Positions 1 to 5,494 of a DNA stretch of 5,958 nt are shown piece after piece; the stretch's first letter is position 1; every line of letters starts with the position of its first letter. The DNA is from an uncultured Bacilli bacterium (GTDB taxonomy: Bacteria; Bacillota_I; Bacilli_A; RF39; UBA660). Under the pieces are notes generated by a model. The model saw only the letters and a list, made by a program, of their open reading frames with translations, had not been told where the DNA came from and searched no databases. The stretch spans positions 1 to 5,958 of the forward strand of contig CANRGI010000078.1 in assembly GCA_947630095.1 (NCBI GenBank), given 5' to 3'. A program made the position numbers and the translations under genes.

Positions 1-62
1 CCAGGCATTATTACTAAATTTGATATATCTTCTTTTTTACTTTCAATATGCGCTGTTGGCAT
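1..62 (-). CDS. deoD: Purine nucleoside phosphorylase DeoD, N-terminal fragment (runs off the left edge)
   Basis: Only the first 20 codons are inside the window. They begin MPTAHIESKK and end LVIMP, followed by the first two bases of a Gly codon. The pattern M-x-x-x-HI-(short acidic/basic stretch)-V/I-L/I-MPG is the characteristic start of hexameric DeoD phosphorylases, where MPGDPLRAK follows. The family cleaves purine (deoxy)ribonucleosides with phosphate to give the free base and (deoxy)ribose-1-phosphate, for nucleoside salvage in the cytoplasm. The ATG lies two bases after the stop codon of the gamma-domain gene, so it looks like the next gene of the ezrA-ftsK operon. An AAGGA (75-79) is the nearest Shine-Dalgarno candidate but lies 12 bases away, which suggests translational coupling to the upstream gene. 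The identification rests on 20 residues; the catalytic part is outside the window. Confidence 0.78.
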   Translation of the reverse strand, partial: MPTAHIESKKEDISNLVIMP

Positions 63-64
63 AA

Positions 65-415
65 CTATTCACTATCCTTTTTTTCATTTATTAATGAAAC
101 AAACTTATTATCTTCTTCTTTAACTAACCCTTTATCTAAAAAAGAATTAATTGCTCTTATAGCCCTATTATAACCTATTTTAAATTCTCTTTGTAATAAA
201 CTAGCAGTTATATATCCTTTTTCTATTAAATATTCTAGTATTTCTTTAAATAAAGGTTCTTCTAAATAATCTTTTTTTAATACTTCTACACTCACTTCTT
301 CACTAGAAACTGTTATAGAAGATATATTACCTATTATAACACTACTACTATCTGTTTCATTTAATACTCTTAATTTTTCTCCATTTACTATTACATAATT
401 TATATTATTCTTCAC
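65..415 (-). CDS. Stand-alone FtsK gamma-like winged-helix protein, 116 aa
   Basis: Residues about 52-100 match the C-terminal gamma (DNA-reading) domain of FtsK/SpoIIIE, including the helix segment ASLLQREFKIGYNRA. By eye this stretch shares about 22 of 47 positions with the gamma domain of the ftsK gene just upstream. In FtsK that domain recognises short polar DNA sequences (KOPS or SRS) and, in E. coli, contacts XerD. There is no ATPase, linker or membrane segment here. Residues 1-50 are hydrophilic and look beta-rich, and I do not recognise them. The start is GTG at 413-415, chosen because GAGGT (421-425) sits five bases upstream and no in-frame ATG is better placed. The reading frame overlaps the end of ftsK by 11 bases, so translation is probably coupled. 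Sequence-specific DNA binding is a good inference; the biological role is unknown. It could be a regulator of FtsK or a free DNA-binding protein derived from it. Confidence 0.8.
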   Translation of the reverse strand: MKNNINYVIVNGEKLRVLNETDSSSVIIGNISSITVSSEEVSVEVLKKDYLEEPLFKEILEYLIEKGYITASLLQREFKIGYNRAIRAINSFLDKGLVKEEDNKFVSLINEKKDSE

Positions 416-2684
416 TATCTACCTCACTATTAGCATTCGGGTCTAATCTTACTAAAACTTCTCTTGGTTTAGAACCATTTTGAGGTCCTATTATACCTTT
501 TTCTTCTAATAAATCTATCATTCTAGCAGCGCGATTATAACCTAATCTAAACTTTCTTTGTATTAAAGAAGCACTTATTTTACCAGTTTTAACAGCAAAT
601 TCTACTACTTCATTATATAATGGGTCTTCCCCATCTTCTTTTAGTGGTGCATCACTTCCTGGTATACTACTTTCTTCTTTTTGTTTATCTAAATTTATCA
701 TTGCTTCGTCATATCTTGGAGTAGAGTTCTTTTTAACAAATTCAACAACAGCATTTATTTCTTCGTCAGAAACATAAGAGCCTTGTATTCTAATTGGACT
801 TGGTTCTCCAGGTGGTAAAAATAACATATCTCCTTTACCTAATAATTTTTCAGCCCCGCCCATATCTAGTATAGTTCTTGAGTCTACAAATGAAGATACC
901 ATAAAACTTACACGAGTAGGTATATTAGATTTAATAATACCTGTTATTACATCAGTACTAGGTCTTTGAGTTGCTACTATTAAATGTATTCCAGCAGCCC
1001 TCGCTAGTTGTGTAATTCTCATAATTGATTCTTCTACTTCTTTACTTGCAACCATCATTAAATCAGCAAGTTCGTCTATGATTACTAAAATGAATGGCAT
1101 CTTCTCAAGTTCAGGTTTCTTTGCTTTATTTTTTTCTACATATTCATTATATGAAGATATATTTCTAGTTCCACTATTTGCAAACATATCATATCTTTCG
1201 TCCATTATCATACATACTTTTTGTAAAGCAACAGCAGCCTTTTTCGGGTCAGTTACAACAGGCCTCATTAAATGAGGTACACCTTCATAGCAATTTAATT
1301 CAACCTTTTTAGGGTCTACTAAAATCATTCTTACTTCGTCAGGTTTAGCCCTCATTAATATTGATGTTATTATATTATTTATACATACAGATTTACCACT
1401 ACCAGTCGCACCCGCTACTAACATATGAGGTGCTTTATTTATTTCAAAATATTGAATATTACCCATTATATCAAGCCCTAAAGGTGCAACTAACTTACTA
1501 GAATCTAACTTCTTAGGTATACCTGCTAATATATCTTTCATTTTAACTTCACTAGTAACTGGATTAGGTATCTCTATTCCTATAGTACTTTTACCTGGTA
1601 TAGGTGCTTGTATTCTAACATCTTTAGCCGCTAAAGCAAGAGCAATCTCTCTATTTATACTTGTTATTTTATTTACTTTAGTTCCTGCTTTTAATTCAAC
1701 TTCATATTGAGTAACAGTAGGCCCTACGTGTACTTGAGTAACTTTACCTTGAATACCAAAATCATTAAAAACTCTTTCTAATATTTTATTATTACTACTT
1801 ATAAATTCAGTAGAATTTACTTTACCTTTACTCTTACTACCCTTTAATAAATCAAGAGGTGGTAATACGTATTCACTATCGTCAAACTTAGGTTTCTCAT
1901 TTTCTATATTCATTTCCATAGCAAGACTTGCTAAAGAAGCGTGTTCTTCTTCCACAGGTTCTTCTTGTACTGTATCTCTATGTGTTATTTCATTTATATT
2001 AGTTATTACTACCTTCCCATCGTCTATCTCTTCTTGCTCTTTAGCATCCTCTTCCCGTGCCTTCTCGTCTAATTCTTCTGCCCCTCTTGCTGCCATTTCT
2101 TCTATAGTTTCTTTAGTCTTCTCAAATGGTTTAATTATTATATTTAACATATCTCTTAATGTTATATCAAAAAGCATCATTATTCCAAATAATATTATTA
2201 CTACACTTACTATAAATGTACCAGTTACATCAAAAAGAGAAACAAATGCTGCTGCAAGTAACCCACCTATAATACCTCCTCCAGTATAAGGTATTAAATT
2301 CTCACTCTTAAATGAAGCAGTAATATTTTTAATTGTACTACTTAATATAACTTTTGCTTCTAACCCCTCTACCTTAACATAATTAAGATGCGCTAGTAAT
2401 AAAACTGCAATTATTAATGTATAAACACCTATTAATCTAGCACTAAAATAATTAAATTCTTTTCTTTTAAATAGAAGAGCAATTCCAAAAACTACAATAG
2501 CGATAAGTCCATAAACATACCAATTTCCAAAAAGAAATATAGCAAAATTCTTTATAACTCTACCAACAGGTCCAAATTTACCAAACCCAAGTATCCCAGC
2601 AAGTACTAAAAACAAACCTTCTAATTCTCTTGTATACGGAAATTCTTTTTTACTTTCTTCTTTTTTAACTTTCTTCTTTGCCAT
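405..2684 (-). CDS. ftsK: DNA translocase FtsK/SpoIIIE family, 759 aa
   Basis: This is a septum-located, ATP-driven double-stranded DNA pump that clears chromosome from the closing division site. The order is typical of the family and the length is near the usual 750-800 residues of Gram-positive members. It has a basic N-terminus, hydrophobic segments within about 21-173 (probably four, possibly five, membrane helices) and an acidic, charged linker about 190-290. The motor follows, with alpha/beta RecA-like core about 290-650, Walker A GATGSGKS at 425-432 and Walker B FILVIIDELADL at 531-542. Downstream are the TQLARAAGIHLIVATQRPS segment and a short linker. The gamma winged helix at about 686-745 carries LGYNRAARM, the DNA-reading part. 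No frameshift or missing motif is seen. The ATG is preceded by AGGAAGTGA. The gene lies 13 bp after ezrA and overlaps the gamma-domain gene by 11 bp. Whether it does the vegetative FtsK or the SpoIIIE job cannot be told from the sequence. Confidence 0.97.
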   Translation of the reverse strand: MAKKKVKKEESKKEFPYTRELEGLFLVLAGILGFGKFGPVGRVIKNFAIFLFGNWYVYGLIAIVVFGIALLFKRKEFNYFSARLIGVYTLIIAVLLLAHLNYVKVEGLEAKVILSSTIKNITASFKSENLIPYTGGGIIGGLLAAAFVSLFDVTGTFIVSVVIILFGIMMLFDITLRDMLNIIIKPFEKTKETIEEMAARGAEELDEKAREEDAKEQEEIDDGKVVITNINEITHRDTVQEEPVEEEHASLASLAMEMNIENEKPKFDDSEYVLPPLDLLKGSKSKGKVNSTEFISSNNKILERVFNDFGIQGKVTQVHVGPTVTQYEVELKAGTKVNKITSINREIALALAAKDVRIQAPIPGKSTIGIEIPNPVTSEVKMKDILAGIPKKLDSSKLVAPLGLDIMGNIQYFEINKAPHMLVAGATGSGKSVCINNIITSILMRAKPDEVRMILVDPKKVELNCYEGVPHLMRPVVTDPKKAAVALQKVCMIMDERYDMFANSGTRNISSYNEYVEKNKAKKPELEKMPFILVIIDELADLMMVASKEVEESIMRITQLARAAGIHLIVATQRPSTDVITGIIKSNIPTRVSFMVSSFVDSRTILDMGGAEKLLGKGDMLFLPPGEPSPIRIQGSYVSDEEINAVVEFVKKNSTPRYDEAMINLDKQKEESSIPGSDAPLKEDGEDPLYNEVVEFAVKTGKISASLIQRKFRLGYNRAARMIDLLEEKGIIGPQNGSKPREVLVRLDPNANSEVDSEE
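421..425 (-). promoter_or_regulatory. Ribosome binding site that decides the GTG start of the gamma-domain gene
   Basis: GAGGT on the minus strand lies five bases before the GTG at 415-413. It is embedded in the last codons of ftsK, so one stretch of sequence encodes the FtsK tail and also carries the signal for the next gene. Confidence 0.6.
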
Positions 2685-2687
2685 AAT

Positions 2688-2696
2688 TCACTTCCT
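2688..2696 (-). promoter_or_regulatory. ftsK ribosome binding site
   Basis: AGGAAGTGA on the minus strand fills most of the 13-bp gap between the ezrA stop codon and the ftsK ATG. The AGGA core is eight bases from the start codon. There is no room for a promoter or terminator here, so ftsK is probably co-transcribed with ezrA. Confidence 0.75.
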
Positions 2697-2697
2697 A

Positions 2698-4413
2698 TTA
2701 ATTCTCATAAGCACTAAGTAATTTCTTATGTATTCCAGGTTCAACCATATTAAGACTACTAAGACTTATTTCTAAACTCTTTTTATATTCTCCCTTTCTA
2801 AACTCTTTCTCTGCTTTTCTAAGTTCATTATCTATCTCTTTATAACTAGAACGATACCTATTCCCATACACTATTGCCATCTCAGCCATAGCAGCAGTTT
2901 TAGTTAATTCATTAGTTAAAGTATATAATTTTAATACTAAATCTCTACCAGTATCAACCCTAGTATTAAGGTCATTTATAACAATAGGTTTCTTTTCTAA
3001 TTCTTCTTTTATACTTTGCATACCTTCTTTTGCTTCACTTAATTCAACATAATATAATTTAGGTATAAAAGGTAACTTATAATCTTTAATCTTACTCTTT
3101 GCTTCTTTAAGTATTCTTCTTATTTCACTAAGTTGTTCACGAGCCCTGTTCTCGTCTTCTTTTAAACTACCTAAACTCTTCATAACACTTTCTAATTTAT
3201 CTTCAGTCTTTGCTATTTTAACACTTATTAATTCACAGTCTTTAGCAAGTCTACTATAAGGTGTAGTCTTAGTTAAAGTTCTATCACTAGTTAATTTAAA
3301 AGCATCTTTTTCTTCTACTAATTCTTTATTTATAACTTCTAATGTCTTAACTTCTTCTTCAGTAAGAGCATAAGTTTCTTTTAATTCTTCTAATTCTAAA
3401 AATAAATTTTTAATAATCTTAGTTAAACGCCCTAGTTTATTTGTTATAGTATCTAAATAAATTTCATATTCTTTTTTACTAGTTTTCTCTTTATCAAAGT
3501 CAGAATATAAACTCTCAAAATAATCTAACATAGTCTTAAGTTCAAATATAGAATCTTCTAAATTTAAAACCTTTAATCTATCATATATATCATTAAGTTT
3601 TTTCTCTGCTTCTTCTATATTATATGTAAGAGCCATATATTCAATGTTGTACCCATCTTTTTTCATTTTACTTCCCATATTTTTAAGTTCAGTAATCTTT
3701 TTAGGTATCACCATTTGGGTCATTAAAATAACAGTAGGAGTTTCGTCTATAACAACTTTTAAATTCCTAATTAAATCGTCTAAAGCGTGTACTATCTTAC
3801 CTACTTCTTCATAGTCATTATTCTCCATTACCCTCTCAAAAGCACTAAAAAGTTTATTAATATTTTCAAATTGTAAATCAATAGACTTCTCCATACCTTT
3901 ATAATCTTTTTTATTATCATTATATTTTTTAACTATTTCCCTGTACATTACTTTAAGTTTAGTAATAGCATTCCTATTTCTCTCTTCACTCATAGTAATC
4001 TCTTTAATATCGTCAAGTAATAATTCCATATCAGTTTTAACATAATAAATATCAAGTTCAGCCCTCGCTAAAGTATATGATGCCTCTTTAAAATTCTTAT
4101 CTTCTATAAGTCCAGTTGCTTCACTTAATTTATCAGTTAATTTAGGAATACTCTCTTTTTCTATAATATTATATCTTTTTTCCCATTTCTTATATCTTTC
4201 TTCTAATTTTTCATTATTTATAAATGTCTTAACTTTCTCCATTTCAGTTAATATTTGAGAAGATATAATTAAATTCTTTATAGTTTCTAATCTTGATAAT
4301 TCACTTTCTAATTTATTTTTAGTTTTCTTTCTTATAAATACTACTGATAATATCATTAATATAAGACCAATCGCATATATCGATATAGCACCTAAAATCA
4401 AAGCAAAATTCAT
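2698..4413 (-). CDS. ezrA: Septation ring formation regulator EzrA, 571 aa
   Basis: EzrA is a membrane-anchored protein of low-GC Gram-positives that binds FtsZ, restrains extra Z-rings and helps link the ring to wall synthesis. One hydrophobic segment at residues about 3-27 is followed by RKKTKNK, fitting an N-out single-pass anchor. The remaining 540 residues are almost wholly charged, Leu/Lys/Glu-rich helix consistent with the spectrin-like repeats of EzrA. Diagnostic segments are KKWEKRYN near the N-terminus (compare EKWREEWDEI in B. subtilis) and YGNRYRSSY near residue 516, which matches the conserved C-terminal patch. The ending, with AEKEFRKGEYKKSLE and PGIHKKL, also matches. Length agrees with the family (about 560-575). 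GGTGA (4418-4422) precedes the ATG. It is the first gene of the minus-strand operon and is divergent from rpsD. The two genes also lie close together in Bacillus as I recall it. Confidence 0.95.
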   Translation of the reverse strand: MNFALILGAISIYAIGLILMILSVVFIRKKTKNKLESELSRLETIKNLIISSQILTEMEKVKTFINNEKLEERYKKWEKRYNIIEKESIPKLTDKLSEATGLIEDKNFKEASYTLARAELDIYYVKTDMELLLDDIKEITMSEERNRNAITKLKVMYREIVKKYNDNKKDYKGMEKSIDLQFENINKLFSAFERVMENNDYEEVGKIVHALDDLIRNLKVVIDETPTVILMTQMVIPKKITELKNMGSKMKKDGYNIEYMALTYNIEEAEKKLNDIYDRLKVLNLEDSIFELKTMLDYFESLYSDFDKEKTSKKEYEIYLDTITNKLGRLTKIIKNLFLELEELKETYALTEEEVKTLEVINKELVEEKDAFKLTSDRTLTKTTPYSRLAKDCELISVKIAKTEDKLESVMKSLGSLKEDENRAREQLSEIRRILKEAKSKIKDYKLPFIPKLYYVELSEAKEGMQSIKEELEKKPIVINDLNTRVDTGRDLVLKLYTLTNELTKTAAMAEMAIVYGNRYRSSYKEIDNELRKAEKEFRKGEYKKSLEISLSSLNMVEPGIHKKLLSAYEN

Positions 4414-4446
4414 ATATTCACCACACTCTCTATTTCTCTAATAATT

Positions 4447-4475
4447 ATTTTATCACGAGTTTACCTTTTCTAAAA
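4447..4475 (-). promoter_or_regulatory. Candidate promoter of the ezrA-ftsK operon
   Basis: On the minus strand TGATAAAAT (4455-4447) is an extended -10 element: TG, one base, then TAAAAT, which is five of six from consensus. The -35 at 17-bp spacing (TTTTAG, 4475-4470) is poor. Transcription would start near 4440, leaving a leader of about 26 nt that contains the GGTGA ribosome site. It is the best candidate in the divergent region, but not a strong one. Confidence 0.45.
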
Positions 4476-4513
4476 GTCTAAGTTTAAAAAATATGTAAAA
4501 AATACAAAAACTC

Positions 4514-4542
4514 TTGATATTTTTACTATTTATTAGTATAAT
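4514..4542 (+). promoter_or_regulatory. rpsD promoter, sigma-A type
   Basis: TTGATA (4514-4519) and TATAAT (4537-4542) are separated by exactly 17 bases, close to the housekeeping consensus. The expected start is near 4549, which is also the first base of the outermost leader helix. The rpsD leader would therefore be about 158 nt. Confidence 0.85.
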
Positions 4543-4548
4543 TTAACA

Positions 4549-4681
4549 TTGAAAGAAATGGCAACTTATTTTAATATGTAATGCGTCTATTATCTTATGA
4601 GTGATTAGTAACTAATGCCATTAGCGAAAATCTCTAAATAGACACCCTACTTATGAGAAATAAGATAAACATCTCTTTCAA
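4549..4681 (+). promoter_or_regulatory. Structured rpsD leader, candidate S4 autoregulatory element
   Basis: Three nested helices can be read directly: 4549-4556 with 4674-4681 (TTGAAAGA/TCTTTCAA), 4565-4572 with 4657-4664 (CTTATTTT/GAGAATAAG type, one G-U pair), and 4585-4591 with 4637-4643 (GTCTATT/AATAGAC). The core holds ATTAG (4604-4608), CTAAT (4612-4616) and ATTAG (4620-4624), so CTAAT can pair with either neighbour. A competing helix joins 4590-4597 to 4661-4668 (TTATCTTA/TAAGATAA), and it excludes two of the nested ones. In B. subtilis, S4 is known to repress rpsD through its leader mRNA, so a comparable role is likely. No intrinsic terminator is seen in the leader, so control would be at translation initiation rather than attenuation. 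I have not matched it to a specific covariance model. Confidence 0.6.
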
Positions 4682-4691
4682 ATATAAAGAA

Positions 4692-4699
4692 AAAGGAGG
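4692..4699 (+). promoter_or_regulatory. rpsD ribosome binding site
   Basis: AAAGGAGG lies seven bases before the ATG at 4707. It fixes that ATG as the start and rules out the in-frame ATG at 4653, which has no ribosome site and lies inside the structured leader. Confidence 0.93.
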
Positions 4700-4706
4700 C
4701 GTTTAT

Positions 4707-5306
4707 ATGTCAAGATATACAGGTCCTGCATTTAGAAAAGCAAGAAGACTTGGTTTTAGTCCATTAGAAACTGGAAAAGAATTAAGAAAAAGAAATACTG
4801 CTCCAGGTCAACACGGTACTAGTAGAAAAAAATTAAGTGAATATGGTATTCAATTACAAGAAAAACAAAAAGTTAGAACTATGTATGGTCTTACTGAAAA
4901 GCAATTCAGAAAAACATTTGATGCTGCTGGTAAAAAACAAGGAATACACGGTACTAACTTACTTATAATGTTAGAAAGTAGACTTGATAATTTAGTTTAT
5001 CGTATGGGACTTGCTAAAACAAGAAGAGCAAGTAGACAAATAGTTAACCACGGTCACATTTTAGTTAATAACCATCGTGTAGACATACCATCTTATCAAG
5101 TTAAACCTGGAGATGTTATAAGTGTACGTGAAAAATCTTTAAACCATCCAGTTATTAAAGAGTGTTTAGAAAACAATAATTCTAAATGTGCTTATGTAAA
5201 CTTTGATGCTAAAAAAATGAGTGGTACTTATGTAAGATACCCTTTAAGAGAAGAGTTAAATGCAGAAATTAACGAAGCATTAATAGTTGAATTTTATAAC
5301 AGATAA
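4707..5306 (+). CDS. rpsD: 30S ribosomal protein S4, 199 aa
   Basis: S4 is a primary 16S rRNA-binding protein that nucleates assembly of the 30S body, and in many bacteria it also represses its own mRNA. The start [16 protein letters not shown] and the end [13 protein letters not shown] match the family closely, and 199 residues is about the normal length. Residues 1-90 form the N-terminal S4 domain. Residues about 91-150 form the S4-type RNA-binding fold ([20 protein letters not shown], then [17 protein letters not shown]). There are no cysteines in the first 40 residues, so this is the C-minus form without a zinc site. It is transcribed alone, from the promoter at 4514-4542 to the terminator at 5312-5338, divergent from ezrA and convergent with ftsZ. 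Low use of codons other than AT-rich ones matches the neighbours. Confidence 0.98.
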   Translation: MSRYTGPAFRKARRLGFSPLETGKELRKRNTAPGQHGTSRKKLSEYGIQLQEKQKVRTMYGLTEKQFRKTFDAAGKKQGIHGTNLLIMLESRLDNLVYRMGLAKTRRASRQIVNHGHILVNNHRVDIPSYQVKPGDVISVREKSLNHPVIKECLENNNSKCAYVNFDAKKMSGTYVRYPLREELNAEINEALIVEFYNR

Positions 5307-5311
5307 TAAAG

Positions 5312-5338
5312 TACCTGATAAATTTCAGGTATTTTTTT
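5312..5338 (+). terminator. rpsD intrinsic terminator
   Basis: TACCTGA (5312-5318) pairs with TCAGGTA (5325-5331) around a six-base loop and is followed at once by seven T residues (5332-5338). It starts six bases after the rpsD stop codon. Confidence 0.92.
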
Positions 5339-5359
5339 ATTTATTAATTTATAAATTTA

Positions 5360-5368
5360 TGTTATAAT
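5360..5368 (+). promoter_or_regulatory. Extended -10 promoter of the putative small RNA
   Basis: TGTTATAAT is a perfect extended -10 element (TG, one base, TATAAT). The -35 region at 17 bp spacing (TTTATT, 5340-5345) is weak, which extended -10 promoters tolerate. The predicted start, near 5375, coincides with the first base of the 9-bp helix described in the next entry. AT-rich sequence makes chance TATAAT common, so the agreement with the RNA structure is the main support. Confidence 0.6.
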
Positions 5369-5374
5369 AATAAT

Positions 5375-5490
5375 GAAGTCATCATAAATAAACCTATATT
5401 AAATAATAAAAGTTTTTTTGGTTATAAAATGGTAGATGACTTCTAACTTTTATTAACTCCATTTAAAAAGACACTTTTCCGTGTCTTTTT
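5375..5490 (+). ncRNA. Putative pseudoknotted small RNA, about 115 nt, unknown family
   Basis: Helix P1 pairs GAAGTCATC (5375-5383) with GATGACTTC (5435-5443), nine perfect base pairs. Helix P3 pairs TAATAAAAGTT (5404-5414) with AACTTTTATTA (5445-5455), eleven perfect pairs. The 5' arm of P3 lies inside the P1 loop and its 3' arm begins one base after P1 closes, so the two form a classical pseudoknot. A small P2 (AACC 5391-5394 with GGTT 5420-5423) can stack inside P1. A U-run at 5413-5419 and A-rich joints could support base triples. The unit is framed by an extended -10 element upstream and a terminator (5461-5494) downstream, with no convincing ORF. No plus-strand gene follows, so it reads as an independent RNA rather than a riboswitch. 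The complementary strand, the 3' trailer of ftsZ, could fold in the same topology, so the strand is inferred. I do not recognise a known family. Confidence 0.5.
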
Positions 5491-5494
5491 AAAT
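5461..5494. terminator. Bidirectional terminator for the small RNA (+) and ftsZ (-)
   Basis: ATTTAAAAAGACAC (5461-5474) and GTGTCTTTTTAAAT (5481-5494) are perfectly complementary over 14 bp around a six-base loop. The GACAC/GTGTC core is flanked by an A-tract and a T-tract, so the hairpin carries a U-run on either strand. The distal arm contains the ftsZ stop codon (5489-5491), so the ftsZ terminator starts inside its own coding end. Confidence 0.88.

Noticed and set aside
1078..1275. Plus-strand open frame of 65 codons opposite ftsK
   Set aside because: It lies wholly antisense to the conserved motor domain of ftsK, has no ribosome site, and its translation resembles no protein I know; it is a shadow frame.
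4490..4500. Minus-strand -35 candidate TTTACA (4499-4494) for ezrA
   Set aside because: No acceptable -10 lies 16-18 bp downstream; the extended -10 at 4455-4447 is the better candidate.
4653..4706. Longer rpsD reading frame starting at ATG 4653
   Set aside because: The 18 extra residues are absent from S4 proteins, there is no ribosome site, and the ATG is inside the structured leader. AAAGGAGG seven bases before the ATG at 4707 fixes the start.
5373..5450. Tiny ORFs in the rpsD-ftsZ gap (four codons from 5373, five from about 5429)
   Set aside because: No Shine-Dalgarno sequence precedes them, they are only four or five codons long, and the first would start upstream of or at the predicted transcript start.
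5375..5494. Type III toxin-antitoxin RNA (pseudoknot repeats plus terminator)
   Set aside because: Only one unit is present, not tandem repeats, and no toxin gene follows on the same strand; the next gene is ftsZ on the opposite strand.
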